NCBI RefSeq assembly: GCF_000516985.1
Contig: NW_006917094.1
Span: 3,675,833-3,739,832, forward strand
Length of the DNA stretch: 64,000 bases
DNA from: Pestalotiopsis fici W106-1
Lineage: Eukaryota; Ascomycota; Sordariomycetes; Amphisphaeriales; Sporocadaceae
Direction: 5' to 3'
Both the position numbers and the translations under genes were made by a program. Below the pieces are notes generated by a model, which was not told the origin of the DNA, searched no databases, and saw nothing but the letters and a program-made list of their open reading frames with translations. The stretch's first letter is position 1; the number at the start of each line of letters is the position of its first letter. Shown piece after piece: positions 46,538-59,953 of the stretch.

Positions 46538-47227
46538 ATGGCAGCAGCAGCACCCACCCCCGGCAGCGCAGCAGCTCTACTGCCGCACCTCTTCCCGGAG
46601 CGGAAGCCCATCACCCCGGCACAGATCGCGGCCGGCGTGGAAGCGGCGCTGGTGGTCCAGAGACGGGCCGTGACATTTGGCAAGCGTCCCTTTGCCGCCG
46701 TCCTGCTCGGCCCGGACAATGAAACGGTCCTCTTGACCCACCAGAGTATCGACCAGGTCAATCATGCCGAGAGCTCTCTTGCCCGCCTCGCCTATACCCA
46801 CTATACCAAGGAGTTTCTCTGGCAGTGCACCCTCGTCAGCACCTGGGAGCCCTGTGGCATGTGCACAGCTACAATTTACGTATGTTTACGGTTGCATAGT
46901 CTAGTGGGAAATATATACGATTGCTAATGCCTGTAATATTAGTGGGCTCATATTGGCCGCATCATCTTTGCCGGTACCAATGATCAGCTATACGAGTTGA
47001 CCGGTCCAGGAAACAAGGAGAATTTTACGAGTGAGTAACCCATTTCCCTTCACCCAATGTTGCTGGTTGCTCACCTTATCATCCTAGTGGACTGGCACAC
47101 CAAGGATTTCCTAAAGGGTTGCCCACAGAAAGATGTAGAGGTAATTGGACCATTGGAGGCAGAGGGCAAAATTGTCATGGAGGAGAGCGACAAGTATTGG
47201 AGTACGACGAGAATCGCTTCGCTATGA
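46538..47227 (+). CDS. CMP/dCMP-type nucleoside deaminase
   Basis: A zinc-dependent deaminase of the cytidine/deoxycytidylate family. Three exons (46538-46879, 46943-47030, 47088-47227) give 189 residues. The zinc site is complete: His76-Ala-Glu78 (NHAESS) and Cys106/Cys109 in EPCGMC. After the PCxxC helix, WAHIGRIIFAGTNDQLYEL matches the following strand. The likely substrate is a free base or nucleoside (guanine or cytosine deaminase type) rather than tRNA; the sequence alone does not settle it. The in-frame TTG at 46532 precedes the true ATG at 46538. The Ala/Pro-rich first 20 residues show no targeting signal. Confidence 0.88.
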
Positions 47228-49935
47228 AAAATCTTGAAAATAAGAAAGAGAAAAAAATCAAATGAGTTTGTCGTGGCAAAAAGCAAGCATGTCTAATTCC
47301 CCGGATTCCAAAAATGCGTGGTTGTTATGGGGTTTGGCCAATCACGATAAATATCCAGCCAGAAAGGAGAGTATATGCATAGACGAATTTTTTATGGTCG
47401 CATCGCATACAACGTACTGCCAAGCAGAGTGTGGTTATGCGAAGCTGCACACATACATGATGCCGAATTCGGGCATTGAACCTGTGCCTTGAGGCTGTGC
47501 TTATAACTGTCTCTGCGTGGCCTCCTGCTCGCACGATCGCATATTACTGCGCTCCCTGTTCTGAAGCGGTGGAATAACGCTTCATGTCGACCTGATTCTG
47601 CAGCGTCGGGATTATCTGACCCAGGAACCATGAATACAACAAGTACTATCCCATATTCTCTTGAAATGCCCGAGCAAAGTCGAGCACGAATTGGAATAAG
47701 GATATAACGTGGAAGAAGGATGAGAGGTCCAACGTATCAAGAAGCATAAAAACTCGTAGAGTCTCCAAGCAAGATCGGCAGTCTCAGACTAAATTGGCAA
47801 ATATCACAATATTGCTCTTGTTCAGCTGATGCAGGACACGGCAAGGAAAGAGTGTTTCTGTTTTGACAAGTTACCTGAGTTGCGTCCAAAAAAAAAAAAA
47901 AAATTGAGCTGATAAATAAGTTGCACATGCTGCGGCGCAACGCAGGCCGAGGTTGGTTCTGCTTTGGCGAGTTTGCATCCAACTGCAAGCATAGGCAGCT
48001 AGGACAAATGCAATGCGTAGAATCCGTAGGGGCACCAGGAAGCAATATCCAATCCTCAACGCTGACCGTTTGGCTCTTCTCGGCCCCTCCGCCAGGTGCA
48101 TTTGTCTTTCATCCAGCCAGCAAGTTCTGGCCACTTCTAATCCTCAAAAAGCTTTGGACTTTTCTCAAAAGCTTTAACGGGATGCGCGGAGGTGCAAAAC
48201 AAGATCTCGTGCTCATTCAAGAAGAATTTTCTCAACTCTGCGTACATGAGAACAACTGTCAATTGCGTCTGTGGCGATACTCGCTGGTATGTAAGAGAAG
48301 GAGAGAGAGGCTGACGAGCCAAGTTAGACTTGGATCATAGATTTCGAATTTCTCCTGACTCGCTGAACCCCCAATCATGCCATATATCCAGGGGCACGAA
48401 AGATGGGCAGATGGACGCATGCTCAGTGTAACGATCTAAAATAAAGAGAGTTTCGGGTAGCTTAGAAAACTGGGGCGTGGGAAAATGTGGCTGAAATAGG
48501 TGTAAATGTACTTTTTGTTTTCGATAATGATAAAGTATGGGTCTAGGGCTGGGGTGGAAGGAAGAGAGACAGTGAGAGAGAGAGTGTGTAGGTGTGTGTG
48601 TGTGGTGTATGGGAGACAGTGGAAGCAGCAATGTTCGTGTTCCACGCCCCAGCCCTGGATTATTCTTGGAATATTCTTAACCATCAACAGATGCAAGGAC
48701 AGAGCCAGAACCTGCAAGACAAACTGGTCAAAGCGTTCTTCTTATATTCTGTTTGTCTTCCACTGTGAAGCTGCTGCCAAGCAAGCTGCCAAGACGAAAA
48801 AGTTACCTTGCACATCCGCTGCTCCCGCAGCAGCCAGATTATTTACTGCTTCAGATTTAATGTTGAATTCATACTGAGTATGCATCGAAGTTTCACGAAA
48901 TGACAATAATAATAAGCGAAAAAATGAAGCATTGTGAAAACTTTGAAACAAATAAGAAATACTGCAGATGTGACAAGGACGCGAGAGATCGCGAGAGTAA
49001 AGAAAGAGCCAACACAGATCCAAAAGAAATCGTCCTCGGTTTAAAGCAAGTGGCGACGGCAGGGACAGTCGGGGAACTGGGCCCCGAACTGCTTAGCGGT
49101 AGATCCCCCATATCAAAGGGGGAGAAAAAAAAAGTCAATTAGACTTTCGGACGCGGGTCGTTACCAGAGGACCGTAACCTTGCTCACCACATTCTACCCA
49201 CTGCTGCTGTAACGGCCGTGTCTTGCCCTGTGTTGCCGCCGCCCTCTTTTGCTGCTCAGTGCTGCGGCGGCTGTCTCTTGGTGCTTCCAGACTGACCTGG
49301 TCGACGCTTTGACTGTTGTGCTAAGGAAACTTGTCCTGCAGAGAATCGACAGAAAGGGCGGGTGAGGTCGGATCTTCACCCTCCCGATGCTCGTCGCTAC
49401 ACCCACGCCACAAAGTCATCACAGACAAAATCTATGAGCCCCTATCTTGTGCAAATGGTGGTTTTTCTTCGGTCGATATGGCGACTCACTTCCCTCCTCG
49501 GAAGAGGCTTGCTTCATTCCGAGGCGACTTATATGTGGCATCGAACCCACGAATGACTGTTTCCGCCGGGACTGCCAACACATCTAGAGAATGGTGAACA
49601 ATACATACTCTGGAAAGATCAACGGGCAGACGAGGACCCTGCCACGTAATCGAAGCCGAAGCCTCAAGATAGGGATGGTGCCTATCATGGCGATCTCGCA
49701 TCGATTGGAGGCTCAGCTGAGACACTTTTGATAAGGTGCATGGTCAAGGCCGGTAAGAACAAGAATACAAAATGTGCCCAATTGGTTCTCCCATGTTGCT
49801 CTGACAGCGGCGTACGAGCACGCAAGCATTTGCGCAAATGTGCACTATTGGGTCTTGATCAGCAATCAAATGCATGGCTGGATACGAATTATAGTTGGAA
49901 ACGTTGCCCTGGAGTCTCACCAACAGTAAGAGTAA

Positions 49936-49953
49936 CAGCAGCAGCAGCAGCAG
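49936..49953 (+). repeat. (CAG)6 microsatellite
   Basis: Six CAG units followed by CAA, in non-coding sequence. Confidence 0.8.
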
Positions 49954-50247
49954 CAACCTCTCAAAAGAAATCTGGGAGGCGAAATTCGTACTGGCCTCCG
50001 ACCTCCCCGACCAAACCTGCCGCTCGAATGGCACCACACGTGGCTAGGACGTCGTACCATGTAGTTTTCACTTGCCCCTTGGCACTACTCAGGTTCAGTG
50101 CATATGTCACCCAACAATTCTAATCAGTCTTGGTTCACTGCTGCATTTTCTTGCGGCGCTCGATGATTTTTCTTCGCTTGCTGAGTTTGGTCCGTGCAGC
50201 CTACGCGGATAAGGTGTGATGATACATGGCAAAGTTCTCTAGGTATG

Positions 50248-50254
50248 TATATAA
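50248..50254 (+). promoter_or_regulatory. TATA-like box of multicopper oxidase gene
   Basis: TATATAA about 108 bases before the start codon of the oxidase gene. Confidence 0.4.
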
Positions 50255-50361
50255 CTCATGATACTGTCGCTATATTTCCTCGACTCTCCTGATAAGCGGC
50301 TCTGTGGTCCATCATTTGTTTATTCATTGTTCATCGCCCACTCAAAGGGGGAGAAGGCAAA

Positions 50362-52555
50362 ATGCGTTTCGCTACGGTTTTGACTAATTCATTTGCTCTT
50401 TTCACAGCCGCCGTACTCGCGGCTCCACAGCACGACGTTGCCAGTCGGTCACAAGATAGCCATCAGTGCGAATTTGACTCGAAAAACTCACCACAATGCT
50501 GGGGCGACTGGTCCCTCTCCACGGACTGGTATAAGGAAGGACCAAATACTGGTGTCATCCGGGAATATTGGTTTAATGTTTCTCAACACTATGCCGCACC
50601 AGATGGCGTACAACGATTGGTCATGACCATAAATGGGTCAGTCCCTGGACCTACCATCTACGCTGATTGGGGAGATACAATTGGCAAGTTTTTTCACCAG
50701 TCTGCCTACTATACAGGCCTTGGCCTAATCAATTTATAGTCCTTCACGTCACAAACAACCTTATAACCAATGGAACGAGTATACACTTTCACGGTGTACG
50801 ACAAAAGTGAGCAACAAACCATCTCTCCATGATGACCACAGTGGACATTTCGAATTTTCACATGCTGACATTTCATTCAAGCAATACATCTCAAGACGAT
50901 GGCGTTGCTTCCATCACTCAGTGCCCAACTGCTCCGGGTGAATCAAGCACATGTAAGCGGGTCCTGCCAGCAAGCTTCTAGATCATAAACCTCAGTGATT
51001 TGATTCATCACGGGGCACGCATCTGGCGTTATCTCACGGCGATTCATCATTGTACAATGTCATGGCTGCCTTGTTCTCTACTAACTTAACGTCTCAAGAT
51101 ACTTGGAGAGCCACTCAATATGGCACAACATGGTACCACTCGCACTTTAGCCTTCAGGCCTGGTCAGTGCCTCGATATTTTTTTTGCTCTTGCAAGCAAA
51201 CGATCATTGTAATCTAACAGGGGTGCAGGAACGGCGTGTTTGGTGGTGTGGTTATCCGAGGACCAGCTACATCCTCTTACGATGAAGATAGGGGCGTCTT
51301 ATTCTTGAACGACTGGTACCATCAGACAGTCGACGCTCTGTGGCCACAGGCTTCCCAGGGCGGACCCCCGGCAGCTGACAATGGTCTCATCAATGGCACC
51401 AACGTCTACAGAAAGGGTGGTAAAAGATACCAGACCTCGGTTACTGCTGGGAAGTCTTACAGAATTCGCCTCATCAACGGCGCCATGAACACCATGTTCA
51501 GATTCTCTATTGATGGCCACAAACTGACAGTCATTGGCGCGGACCTCGTGGCAATCAAGCCATACGTTACAGACTCGATCAACGTGGGCATGGGCCAGCG
51601 GTACGACGTTATCGTGACCGCCAATCAAAAGCCTGGGAACTACTGGCTCCGGTCGGTGCCTCAGACGGCCTGCAGTGCTGCCAATGTCCAAACTCTCAAC
51701 ATCAAGGGCATCTTCAATTATGACAGTGTTGATGTCAAGACACCCAAGAGCACCACTAGCGTTAGCAAGGACGATTGCGATGATGAATCGGACCTGGTGC
51801 CTTATGTTGAGCTTGATGTTGACCAGTCCGGAGTTCAAGATGTTTTCAACTTTGGGATCGACACTTCGTCGGGCATTTTTCGTTGGACTATCAATGGGAG
51901 TCCTTTCCAGACGGACTGGGATGAGCCGAGTAAGTTTAGCAGTTTAAGATATTTCCATGGAAGCATTATTGAACCTGAAGTAGCCCTCCAGCAAGTTATC
52001 GATGGATCCACCGCATATGAAAAGAGCCAGCAGGTTGTCCATTTGAACGAGGTTGACCAATGGGTCTACTTTGTTATTGAGTCCGTCGTTGGACTGGTAA
52101 GAGTCCCAAGGCCTGGAAAAATCTGACCAACTGAGGCTGACCAAAATTAGCCGCACCCGATTCACCTCCATGGTCACGACTTTTTCATTCTTGCGCAGAA
52201 GGCAAGTTCCAGGTGGACGCACCGGTCAGAACTCAACACTGTCAACCCGCCCAGGCGAGATGTCGCCATGCTTCCGGCGGGTGGCTACTTGGTCATTGCA
52301 TACCAGGCTGATAACCCAGGTGTCTGGCTGCTGCACTGTCACGTAAGTCATTCAACGCACAATTTTATGATAATTACGACTAACATGCGACTCAAGATTG
52401 GATGGCACACCTCGGAGGGCTTTGCGCTGCAGCTCATTGAGCGCCAGAGCGAGATCGCCGCCACTGTCAATGCAGAAAACCTGAATCAAACTTGCAACAA
52501 ATGGAACGCGTTCAAGGACAAGTATCACATTGTTCAAGACGACTCGGGCGTATAA
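50362..52555 (+). CDS. Laccase-like multicopper oxidase
   Basis: A secreted blue-copper oxidase that oxidises phenols or related substrates and reduces oxygen to water. Eight exons: 50362-50683, 50740-50806, 50882-50952, 51099-51162, 51229-51929, 51984-52096, 52151-52342, 52397-52555; 562 residues. A signal peptide (MRFATVLTNSFALFTAAVLA) starts the protein. All four copper motifs are present: IHFHGV, TWYHSHFSLQ, HPIHLHGHDFF, and LHCHIGWHTSEGFALQL, with HCH|IGWH restored by splicing. Intron 1 uses a GC donor (G|GCAAGT); only this junction keeps WGDTIVLHVTNN in frame. The substrate (melanin intermediates, lignin phenols, other) is not readable. It is followed by two transporter genes on the same strand. 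Confidence 0.93.
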
Positions 52556-52907
52556 TAGTACGGCGGGACACACCACCTCGGCTGTACACATGTACGACGT
52601 TCAAAGAAAGCAACAACAAACGACGACCCAAATTGCAAAGCAGTCAGAGTCTAAATGCCCGATACGATGATTTAAACGCCCAAGCGAACGAAACATATCC
52701 ACGATACCAATAAGTTACTAATTGCCTGCATTCGATTGTGCATTCCTGCACACACACCACTATAAGCTTCTGTCCATGTATTTACAACATGCCATATCTA
52801 CCTATTGCACTTGTGTTTTTTTTTTTTCAAAACCTTAGGGGAGCTCGCCCACCTATCCTATCCTGTTCATACGAGCCTCATTGTATATATACATATATAT
52901 CCTAGAG

Positions 52908-52950
<43 letters not shown>

Positions 52951-53985
52951 AAAAGCGTTATACATATTCATATAAATTCATTCATAGCAGTACCAATATC
53001 TTGGCATATTCTTTTAATGCTTGTTATCGGTAGTGGATCTCATATCAGATCGCGTTGGTCAAACATACGATACAGGCAATCTCCAAGTGTTGAGAAGCGG
53101 CATAGCAGTGCTCTGTACATATGTGGAAGTCTTCCGAGACGAATCTGGTATTATAGCCACCAATCGAATGACCTTGATGATCCTTCCCACTTTTTCCCCC
53201 ATTTTCCCCCAACATTTCCCCAACTTTCACAACGTCAGAAACGACATGGCAAGAGAACCCCCCCTCACCTTTGCCGCCCCAATACCCATTTCGGTCCATG
53301 ATCTGCTCCTCTATACTAGCCCCTTTGCTCTCCTCCATTTTCACTACCGGTCGTTGACGCTCGAGTCAAGCGCTAACCCCGCACGACTTCTGTCACCCGC
53401 ATATTGAACCCAAGCTCATGGTCAAGGATATCGGAGCTTCGAACCTTGTAAGCTACATTTAATGAATTCACCCGCAGCCAATTGCGATGACAGCGTCATG
53501 GCTTGGCAGGTTTTCTCACCGTCATCTATGGCCAGGGGGCTAGCTACTCTATCCACCACGAGATGCTTTACCTATGGCTGCATCTCCTACCAAGGCCCGG
53601 ACAGGCAGAGTGCCAGGGCTGGTAAGTAGAGGGGATTAATTGCCATCCATGTATGCAAGCATTATCTCCGTGTGTTGGAGAAAACGTCAGATGTCTTGAT
53701 CTCCCCCCCAGTTCATCCTTATTTAGTATGCGAGATCCCACCCGCTGCCCAAAGATAGTCCTTGCTATGATTCGTTCGCCCGGAGTGAAACCGACGACCG
53801 AAAGACCGGCTCTTATATAAATCGCCAGGGTCGCACACATCCAATTCTTTTACGCCCTTTTGCTACCCCTCTCGTATTTTTACTTGTTGCGTAAAATCGG
53901 ACCGCTCAGTACAGCGAGCATCATTGCACAATCTCGTCGGGGGAAAAGCAAGGAGAAAGACCTTTTGGAGCTTTTGTCAACCCCG
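52556..53985. other. Intergenic
   Basis: 3' region of the oxidase gene and promoter of the ACS transporter. It includes the GA microsatellite at 52910-52947. Short frames at 53021-53407 lack motifs. Confidence 0.55.
52910..52947 (+). repeat. (GA)n microsatellite
   Basis: About 19 uninterrupted GA units downstream of the oxidase gene. Confidence 0.9.
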
Positions 53986-55950
53986 ATGGCGGACCTCAAA
54001 GCCAACGTCGAGCACGCCTCGGCGGCCGACGACTCGCCTCCCGCGTACCCGGACGGCACAAAGCCGGCGGCCGAGGCGGAGGCCGGGCTCACGGGCTCAG
54101 AATCGCCCAGACGCGGCGGACTGCAGCCGCCTGCCATTATTGCCAACATGACGCCCGAGCGGCGACAGGAACTCGAGAAGCACCTCAGAAAGAAGATTGA
54201 TCTCAGACTTTTGCCGACAATGATCATCATGGTGCGTTTTGATGCCACTGGAAACAAACACACTGTGGATGTGGCTGACTTGAGGGGTGACGCCCCCCAC
54301 CTAGTACATCATGAACTATATCGACCGGTAATAGCACATTGGAACACTGTGGTACTACTTCTGCGATCAGAAAAGCTGACCGCTACCAGAAACAATATTG
54401 CTGCTGCGAAACTCGCCAACCTCGAGAAAGACTTGGGCTTGCCATCCGGATCGACCGAATACCAGACTGCTGTTAGCATTCTCTTTGTAGGGTATGGAGC
54501 CGTATACTGCTGTGCACGCGAATCAGGACCAAGTGCTAATGACAAGGAACATCATGCAGCTATTTGCTGATGCAGATACCCTCGAATCTTTTTCTCAACA
54601 AGATCGGAAAGCCTGCGCTTTACCTCCCAACCTGCGTATGTCCCTGCTACTACTTACCCCACTTGATAGGCGGCATGAATACACACAAGAACTGGCAAAG
54701 GAGACATGAAAGCCTGGTGTAAAAGCGAAACGAGTACTGACGCAATAATAGATGATTGTATGGGGAATCATCTCTGCTGCAACCGCCGGCGTCAAGAATT
54801 TTGGCGGCCTCATTGCCGTGCGATTCTTTCTAGGTTTTGTCGAGGCCGCCTATTTCCCCGGATGTCTCTACTATCTGAGTTGTTGGTATACCCGAAAAGA
54901 GCTGGGTCTGAGAACGGCCATGCTCTACTCGGGCGCCCTCATCTCTGGAGCCTTCTCTGGGCTCATCTCGGCGGGCATCACGGCCAACCTCAACGGCGTC
55001 AGAGGTATCGCCGCCTGGCAGTGGCTTTTCATCATTGAGGGCGTTGCCACGGTTGGTATCGCCTTCATCAGCTACTTTATTCTTCCCAACTTTCCGCGGA
55101 CGACGAGCTGGTTAAGTGAAGAGGAGAGGGCATTGGCAATATGGAGGTTGGAGGAAGATATTGGAGAGGATGATTGGATCGATAGTGAGCATCAGACGTT
55201 CTGGCAGGGCGCCAAACTCGCATTCAGCGATATCAAGACGTATGTTTTGGTGAGTAATGCCCCGAAAATCGTCCTCATTTCGAGACTTCGGACCCGTATA
55301 CTCATCTGTTCCGTGTGCGTCAACAGATGGTCCTCTTGTTCTGCTTCGTGGCCAGCGGTTCCGTGACCAATTTCTTCCCGACCGTGGTGGCCACGCTGGG
55401 ATACAACAACGTCAACTCGCTCCTGTTGACCGCGCCGCCGTACGTGCTCTGCGTGCTCACATCGTTTGCCAATGCCTGGCACGCCGACAAGACGGGCGAG
55501 CGCTACTGGCACGTCATTTGGCCGCTGGTGATCAACATGGCCGCCAACATCATCGCCGCCACGACGACGTCGCTGGCGCCGCGCTACCTCAGCATGATGC
55601 TCATGGTCCCCGGCGTGTACACGGGCTACGTGGTGGCGCTCGCCTGGATCAGCAACACCCTGCCCCGGCCGCCGGCCAAGCGGGCAGCGGGACTGGCCTT
55701 TATCAATGCCGTCAGCAACACGAGCTCCATCTACGCGTCCTACATGTATCCCAACTCGGCGGGGCCGCGCTACATTGTCGCCATGTCGGTCAACTGTACC
55801 ACGTCCTTTATCGCCATTTGCGCAGCTACCGTGCTGCGCTTCATGCTCGTCCGGCTGAACAAGAAGTTGGATCGGGGCATCCACGTCGAGGGCGCCATTA
55901 ACGCGGCGCCTGGAGCGGCAGTGAGCAACGGGTTCAGATTCAAAATTTGA
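53986..55950 (+). CDS. MFS transporter, allantoate permease family (ACS)
   Basis: Anion:cation symporter of the Dal5/Tna1 type, which imports small organic anions such as allantoate, nicotinate or related vitamins. Six exons: 53986-54231, 54305-54327, 54390-54491, 54560-54635, 54752-55249, 55327-55950; 522 residues. The start at 53986 (MADLKANVEH) is the first ATG of a frame that is open to 53860. Family features: KKIDLRLLPTMIIMYIMNYIDR at helix 1, IPSNLFLNKIGKPALYLP after helix 2, WGIISAATAGVKNFGGLIAVRFFLG, EAAYFPGCLYYLSCWYTRKELGLR, and WLFIIEGVATV before the central loop with LSEEERALA. About twelve membrane helices. Exon 2 is 23 nt but fixed by the NYIDR motif. The substrate is unknown. 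Confidence 0.92.
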
Positions 55951-57639
55951 TGGAGCCCATGGTCGGATAATGAATTTGGGTTTACACTTGAGACGCAAGT
56001 CCGTTGTCAAGGAAGACCCTGTCTTACCATCCAGAAGGAATCTTTACGTGCGACATTTTTCGTCATATGCGATCAACCATGGCATGCCCATAGACCATGG
56101 GAAACCTTACTCGTGTTTCGGAATCCTTCTGGAAGTAGCGTTTATTGAAAGAAGCGAAGAGAAGAAACTATCAATTCGATTCCGTCGTCCCACTACCCTT
56201 CTGGCCCTGCTGCCCTGTGCTAATCATATGGAGCTTTACTTGTTGTGGGTTGGACGAATATAATAGTAGTTGTTTGCATGTTCAATGGCGCGTCGCCCTC
56301 GACTAGCAACTAATATTGTAACGGGCCGCAATCGTTTGTGGACTAGGTCGGGTTTCCGTTGTGATGTAGCACACGACGGGCTGGAATTCAAATCTTGTCC
56401 AACGGGTTACTAGTTACTACAGAACCTAGGTGCCTACCCAGGACGACGGTTCGGCCACAGCTTGCGCTTGACCCCTATAGTTTGCAGTAGTATCTCGAAG
56501 CCAGATGATATAATTACTGAATTTCAGAGGGAGAGGAACTGGAAAAGCAGGACGGAGGTTCCATAATCTGACGACTCTTTTTGTTTTCATTTCCTGGTGT
56601 TTTCCTGGTACGATGAAGTAGAAAAATCAGTGAGCGTACGTACGAATACTGGTTATTACCTACGCACTTACAAGCGACGCAGCTGGGTACCACAAATTTG
56701 AGTTGACCCTCAGTGCGGTTTTACCCCAGCTCGCCTATCTATGGACGCTGGAGGCACCAATGAAAAGGCCTTCAGCCCATGGAAGCTATCCGTTTTGCGG
56801 TGTATGAGCCGATGTGAGCCCCGCCGCTAATTCCAAACACTTATCTCTTGCCTTCTCTCTCAACTCCAGGGATGTTTCCACGTGCAAACAAATGCTGCCA
56901 TTGGATATTTTCATTGGATTGATGCTCTTGTTCTTTTCCCAATGGGCTGGACCAGAGTCTTTTTTGATATCCATCCATCGCCGCGTAGATAAACACACCG
57001 GCGCAATGGCCTGATACGTACCCAGCGGGCAAAAAGATGAAGCCAGAGGCATCTTAGTGCTGTGGCCAGGGCTGCGTGGCTGACAACAAGGTCACCATTC
57101 CAGCCTATCATGGCCTGTCATGGCAAGAATCTCGGTGCTCAACCCATGAGAGACAAACCACCCACCCATGCTTGCTGCCACTTGCTACTGCTGCAGGCCC
57201 CCTCCAGGGTCTCGTTCTCGGTATCTCACTTTACAAGGTATGTAGGGGGTGGGCGGCCTTGATGTTGCGTGACGTTCCCTTGGGTAAAGCTGCGAGATTA
57301 ATGGAGAGTCTCGCCCATTTGATTCAAATGCACCGTGAATCCCACGAGGCGGCGTGACACACGGTAGTTACCCGAGCCTCAAATTTTTCTTTTCTTCTTC
57401 TTCTTCTTTCTTTCCTCTCAGCTCATTCTCTATTGAGTTGCCGACACAACAAGTCAAGCGACGGCCAAGTTTCCTACCTTTCCTGCCAAAAAAAGCGCAA
57501 ACCTTTCTTTCCCCGGATCTGCATGCTCGGCGGAGGACCCTGATCTTCCTTTTCCAAGCGTCTAGTCCCACCCCGTCGGGGTCTCGTGTCTTAGCAGGCC
57601 AAGAATTACCATACGTGCATACACTCAAAGACCGACACA
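55951..57639. other. Intergenic, permease promoter
   Basis: No gene recognised. A pyrimidine tract (TTCTTCTTC repeats, about 57386-57420) and C/T-rich sequence precede the permease start, as often seen in fungal promoters. Confidence 0.55.
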
Positions 57640-59953
57640 ATGACAACAGAAGACAAGGCAAAGGTCCAAGAGCCTACGATCGATCACTCGATCGGCGAGC
57701 TCGACGATGCCGACAGAGCATTGGCAGAGATGGGATACAAGCCCGTAAGCACTTTTTTTGGTTCCTTTTGGAATCGGTCCGCGGCATCGCATTGAAACTA
57801 AGATTCTCTCTTCACCCCCTTGCACAGGTCTTTAGACGTGAATTCTCCATGTGGAGCTGCTTCAGTTTCGCTCTGAGTATCTCGGGTCTGTTCGCAACCG
57901 TTGCCACGACCTTTAGCTACCCGCTTTACGCCGGCGGTGGCGCTGCCGCGATTTGGTGTTGGCTGATTGCCGGCGCCGGTGCTCTGTGCTTGGCCTTGTC
58001 CATCTCCGAGATCGTCTCGGCTTATCCTACCTCGGGTACGCTGCGTCCCCGGAGACAACTTTCTGAGAATATAGGTGGCTGACTTATAGCTAAACAGGCG
58101 CATTGTATTTCACCATTAAATACCTAGCCCCCGAGAAACATGTCGCATGGATTGCATGGATTGATGGTGCGTTCTTCTTTTGCCCATGCATATATTTGCT
58201 TGCTCTGTTCTAGGGGAAATTGATTCCTGAATGAGCTGTTCGATACGCGATTCATGGAGCTGACTAGATCATCACAGGCTGGCTCAACCTCATCGGCCAA
58301 ATTGCCGGCAGTGCTTCGTCCGAATATGGTGCAGCTCAAATGTTGCTCGCAGCTGTTTCGCTTGGATCCTACGACGGAGAGACATATCATTATACCGTGG
58401 AACCTGCGCACATTATCGGAACAATGGTTGCGCTCGTCATCTTCCATGCCTGCATCAATACCTTGTCCACTGCATGGCTGAACAACCTTGCCAAGACCTA
58501 TGCCGTCTTCCACATTGCTGTCTTGTTCAGCGCCTGTGTGGCTCTGCTCGTCATGCAAAAGGATAAGCACGATGCAAAGTACGCCTTCACTTATATTGAT
58601 CCCGAGCCGCTTTCTGGTTGGACACCGCCTGGGTTCTCTTTCCTCTTTGGATTCTTGTCTGTCGCATGGGTAAGTTTGGTCGTACCATTTCCCTTGATAT
58701 CGATCGCTCCAGGTATTGGGCGAGATTCTCTCTTCTTGAATGTCCTGAAACGAACAAATAAATATTTCTGCCCGGGCCTCCGAAGAAATGAGCCTCCTAT
58801 TGATACTGAATCATGTACTAATCTACAACATGTTTAGACCATGACAGACTACGATGCTACTGCACACATTGCCGAGGAGGCAAAGAACCCCGCCATGGTT
58901 GTTCCCAAGGCCATCTCAACCGCTCTGACGTTTACCTACGTCGTTGGATGGCTCTTCAACATTGTACTTGTCTTTTGCATGGGTGATCCAGCCACTATTC
59001 TTAGCAGCCCCATCGCCCAACCGGTGAGTCTGACGACCTATCATCTTATGCAAGATGCCATGATTGACGATTACTTCCTAGGTTGTCGAAATTTTCCACC
59101 AGGTCATGGGCAAGGGAGCTGCCATCTTCTTTGCCGTGTCTGCCTTCATGATCATGAACTTTGTCTGCATCACGGCACTTCAAGCCGGCTCTCGTACGAT
59201 CTGGGCATTTTCCAGAGATCAGATGTAAGTAGAGAAGAGATAGGTTTCTGAAAGAATTTCCTCCTTTCTAGCCCAATCAATATCGTACTCGGGAAGTCTG
59301 TTAAGATGCCCCCCGTATATTGCTTCAAAGCAAACGAGAAGCTTACTTATTATTCTCCTATAGGTTGCCAGGTTCCAGGATCTGGTACAAGATCTGGAAG
59401 AAGACTGACACCCCCGTTTTGGCTGTCTGGTTCTATTCGCTTCTTTGCATCTTGATCAACCTCATCGGACTGGGCAGCTACACGGCTATTTCTGCCGTTT
59501 TCAACATCTGCGCCATCTGTCTTGACTGGTCATACTGCATTCCAATCATCTGCAAGCTCTTCTTCCACAAATTCGAGCGCGGCCCGTGGCATCTGGGCAA
59601 GGCTAGCCCTTTTGTGAATGCCTGGGCTTGCATATGGACGGCTTTCGTCTCGGTCATTTTCCTATTCCCTACAGCAATGCCAGTCACCCCAGACAATGTA
59701 AGAAATCACATTCCGTTTCGAGACCCTTTCCTCCAGGAATATCATGTGACTAACCCTTTAATAGATGAACTATGCTGTCGTGATTCTGGCTTTTGTATTC
59801 CTGCTTGCATTCAGCTACTGGTTCATCAGCGGCCGCCACTACTACATTGGGCCGCGCAGCGAGGCCCATGTTGTCAATGGTGGCGTGGTCCCTAATAAGG
59901 ATGTATCGCCTGATCAAGAAAAGGCTGTAAATGCCAGCGGGCGGGAGATTTAG
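57640..59953 (+). CDS. Amino-acid/GABA-type APC permease
   Basis: An amino-acid permease of the APC superfamily, closest in look to the fungal GABA/choline permease group (ACT family). Eight exons: 57640-57744, 57828-58035, 58098-58166, 58278-58669, 58838-59023, 59082-59224, 59364-59697, 59765-59953; 541 residues. The cytosolic N-terminus (DHSIGELDDADRALAEMGYKP) leads into FRREFSMWSCFSFALSISGLFATVATTF, the conserved first helix region. YPTSGALYFTIKYLAPEK follows, then TMTDYDATAHIAEEAKNPAMVVPKAI, the family hallmark in the 6-7 region. SRTIWAFSRDQMLPGSRIW marks the 8-9 loop. Twelve helices are likely. Proton-coupled uptake of GABA or another amino acid is inferred; the substrate is not certain. 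Confidence 0.92.

Larger units (their letters stand above)
47228..50361. other. Large intergenic region, no gene
   Basis: More than 3 kb without a supportable gene. Contents seen: an A tract at 47887-47903, GT/GA-rich sequence near 48560-48605, a (CAG)6 run at 49936-49953, and the promoter of the multicopper oxidase gene. Open frames of 80-140 codons lack motifs. A TTCGATG-like T-loop near 49540 does not fold into a tRNA. Confidence 0.5.

Noticed and set aside
47455..47500. tRNA-like GGTTCAATGCC on the minus strand
   Set aside because: The T stem and acceptor do not pair.
49500..49600. Possible second tRNA (GTTCGATG T-loop on the minus strand)
   Set aside because: The T stem pairs only four bases around an eight-base loop, and no acceptor or anticodon stem of the right size forms.
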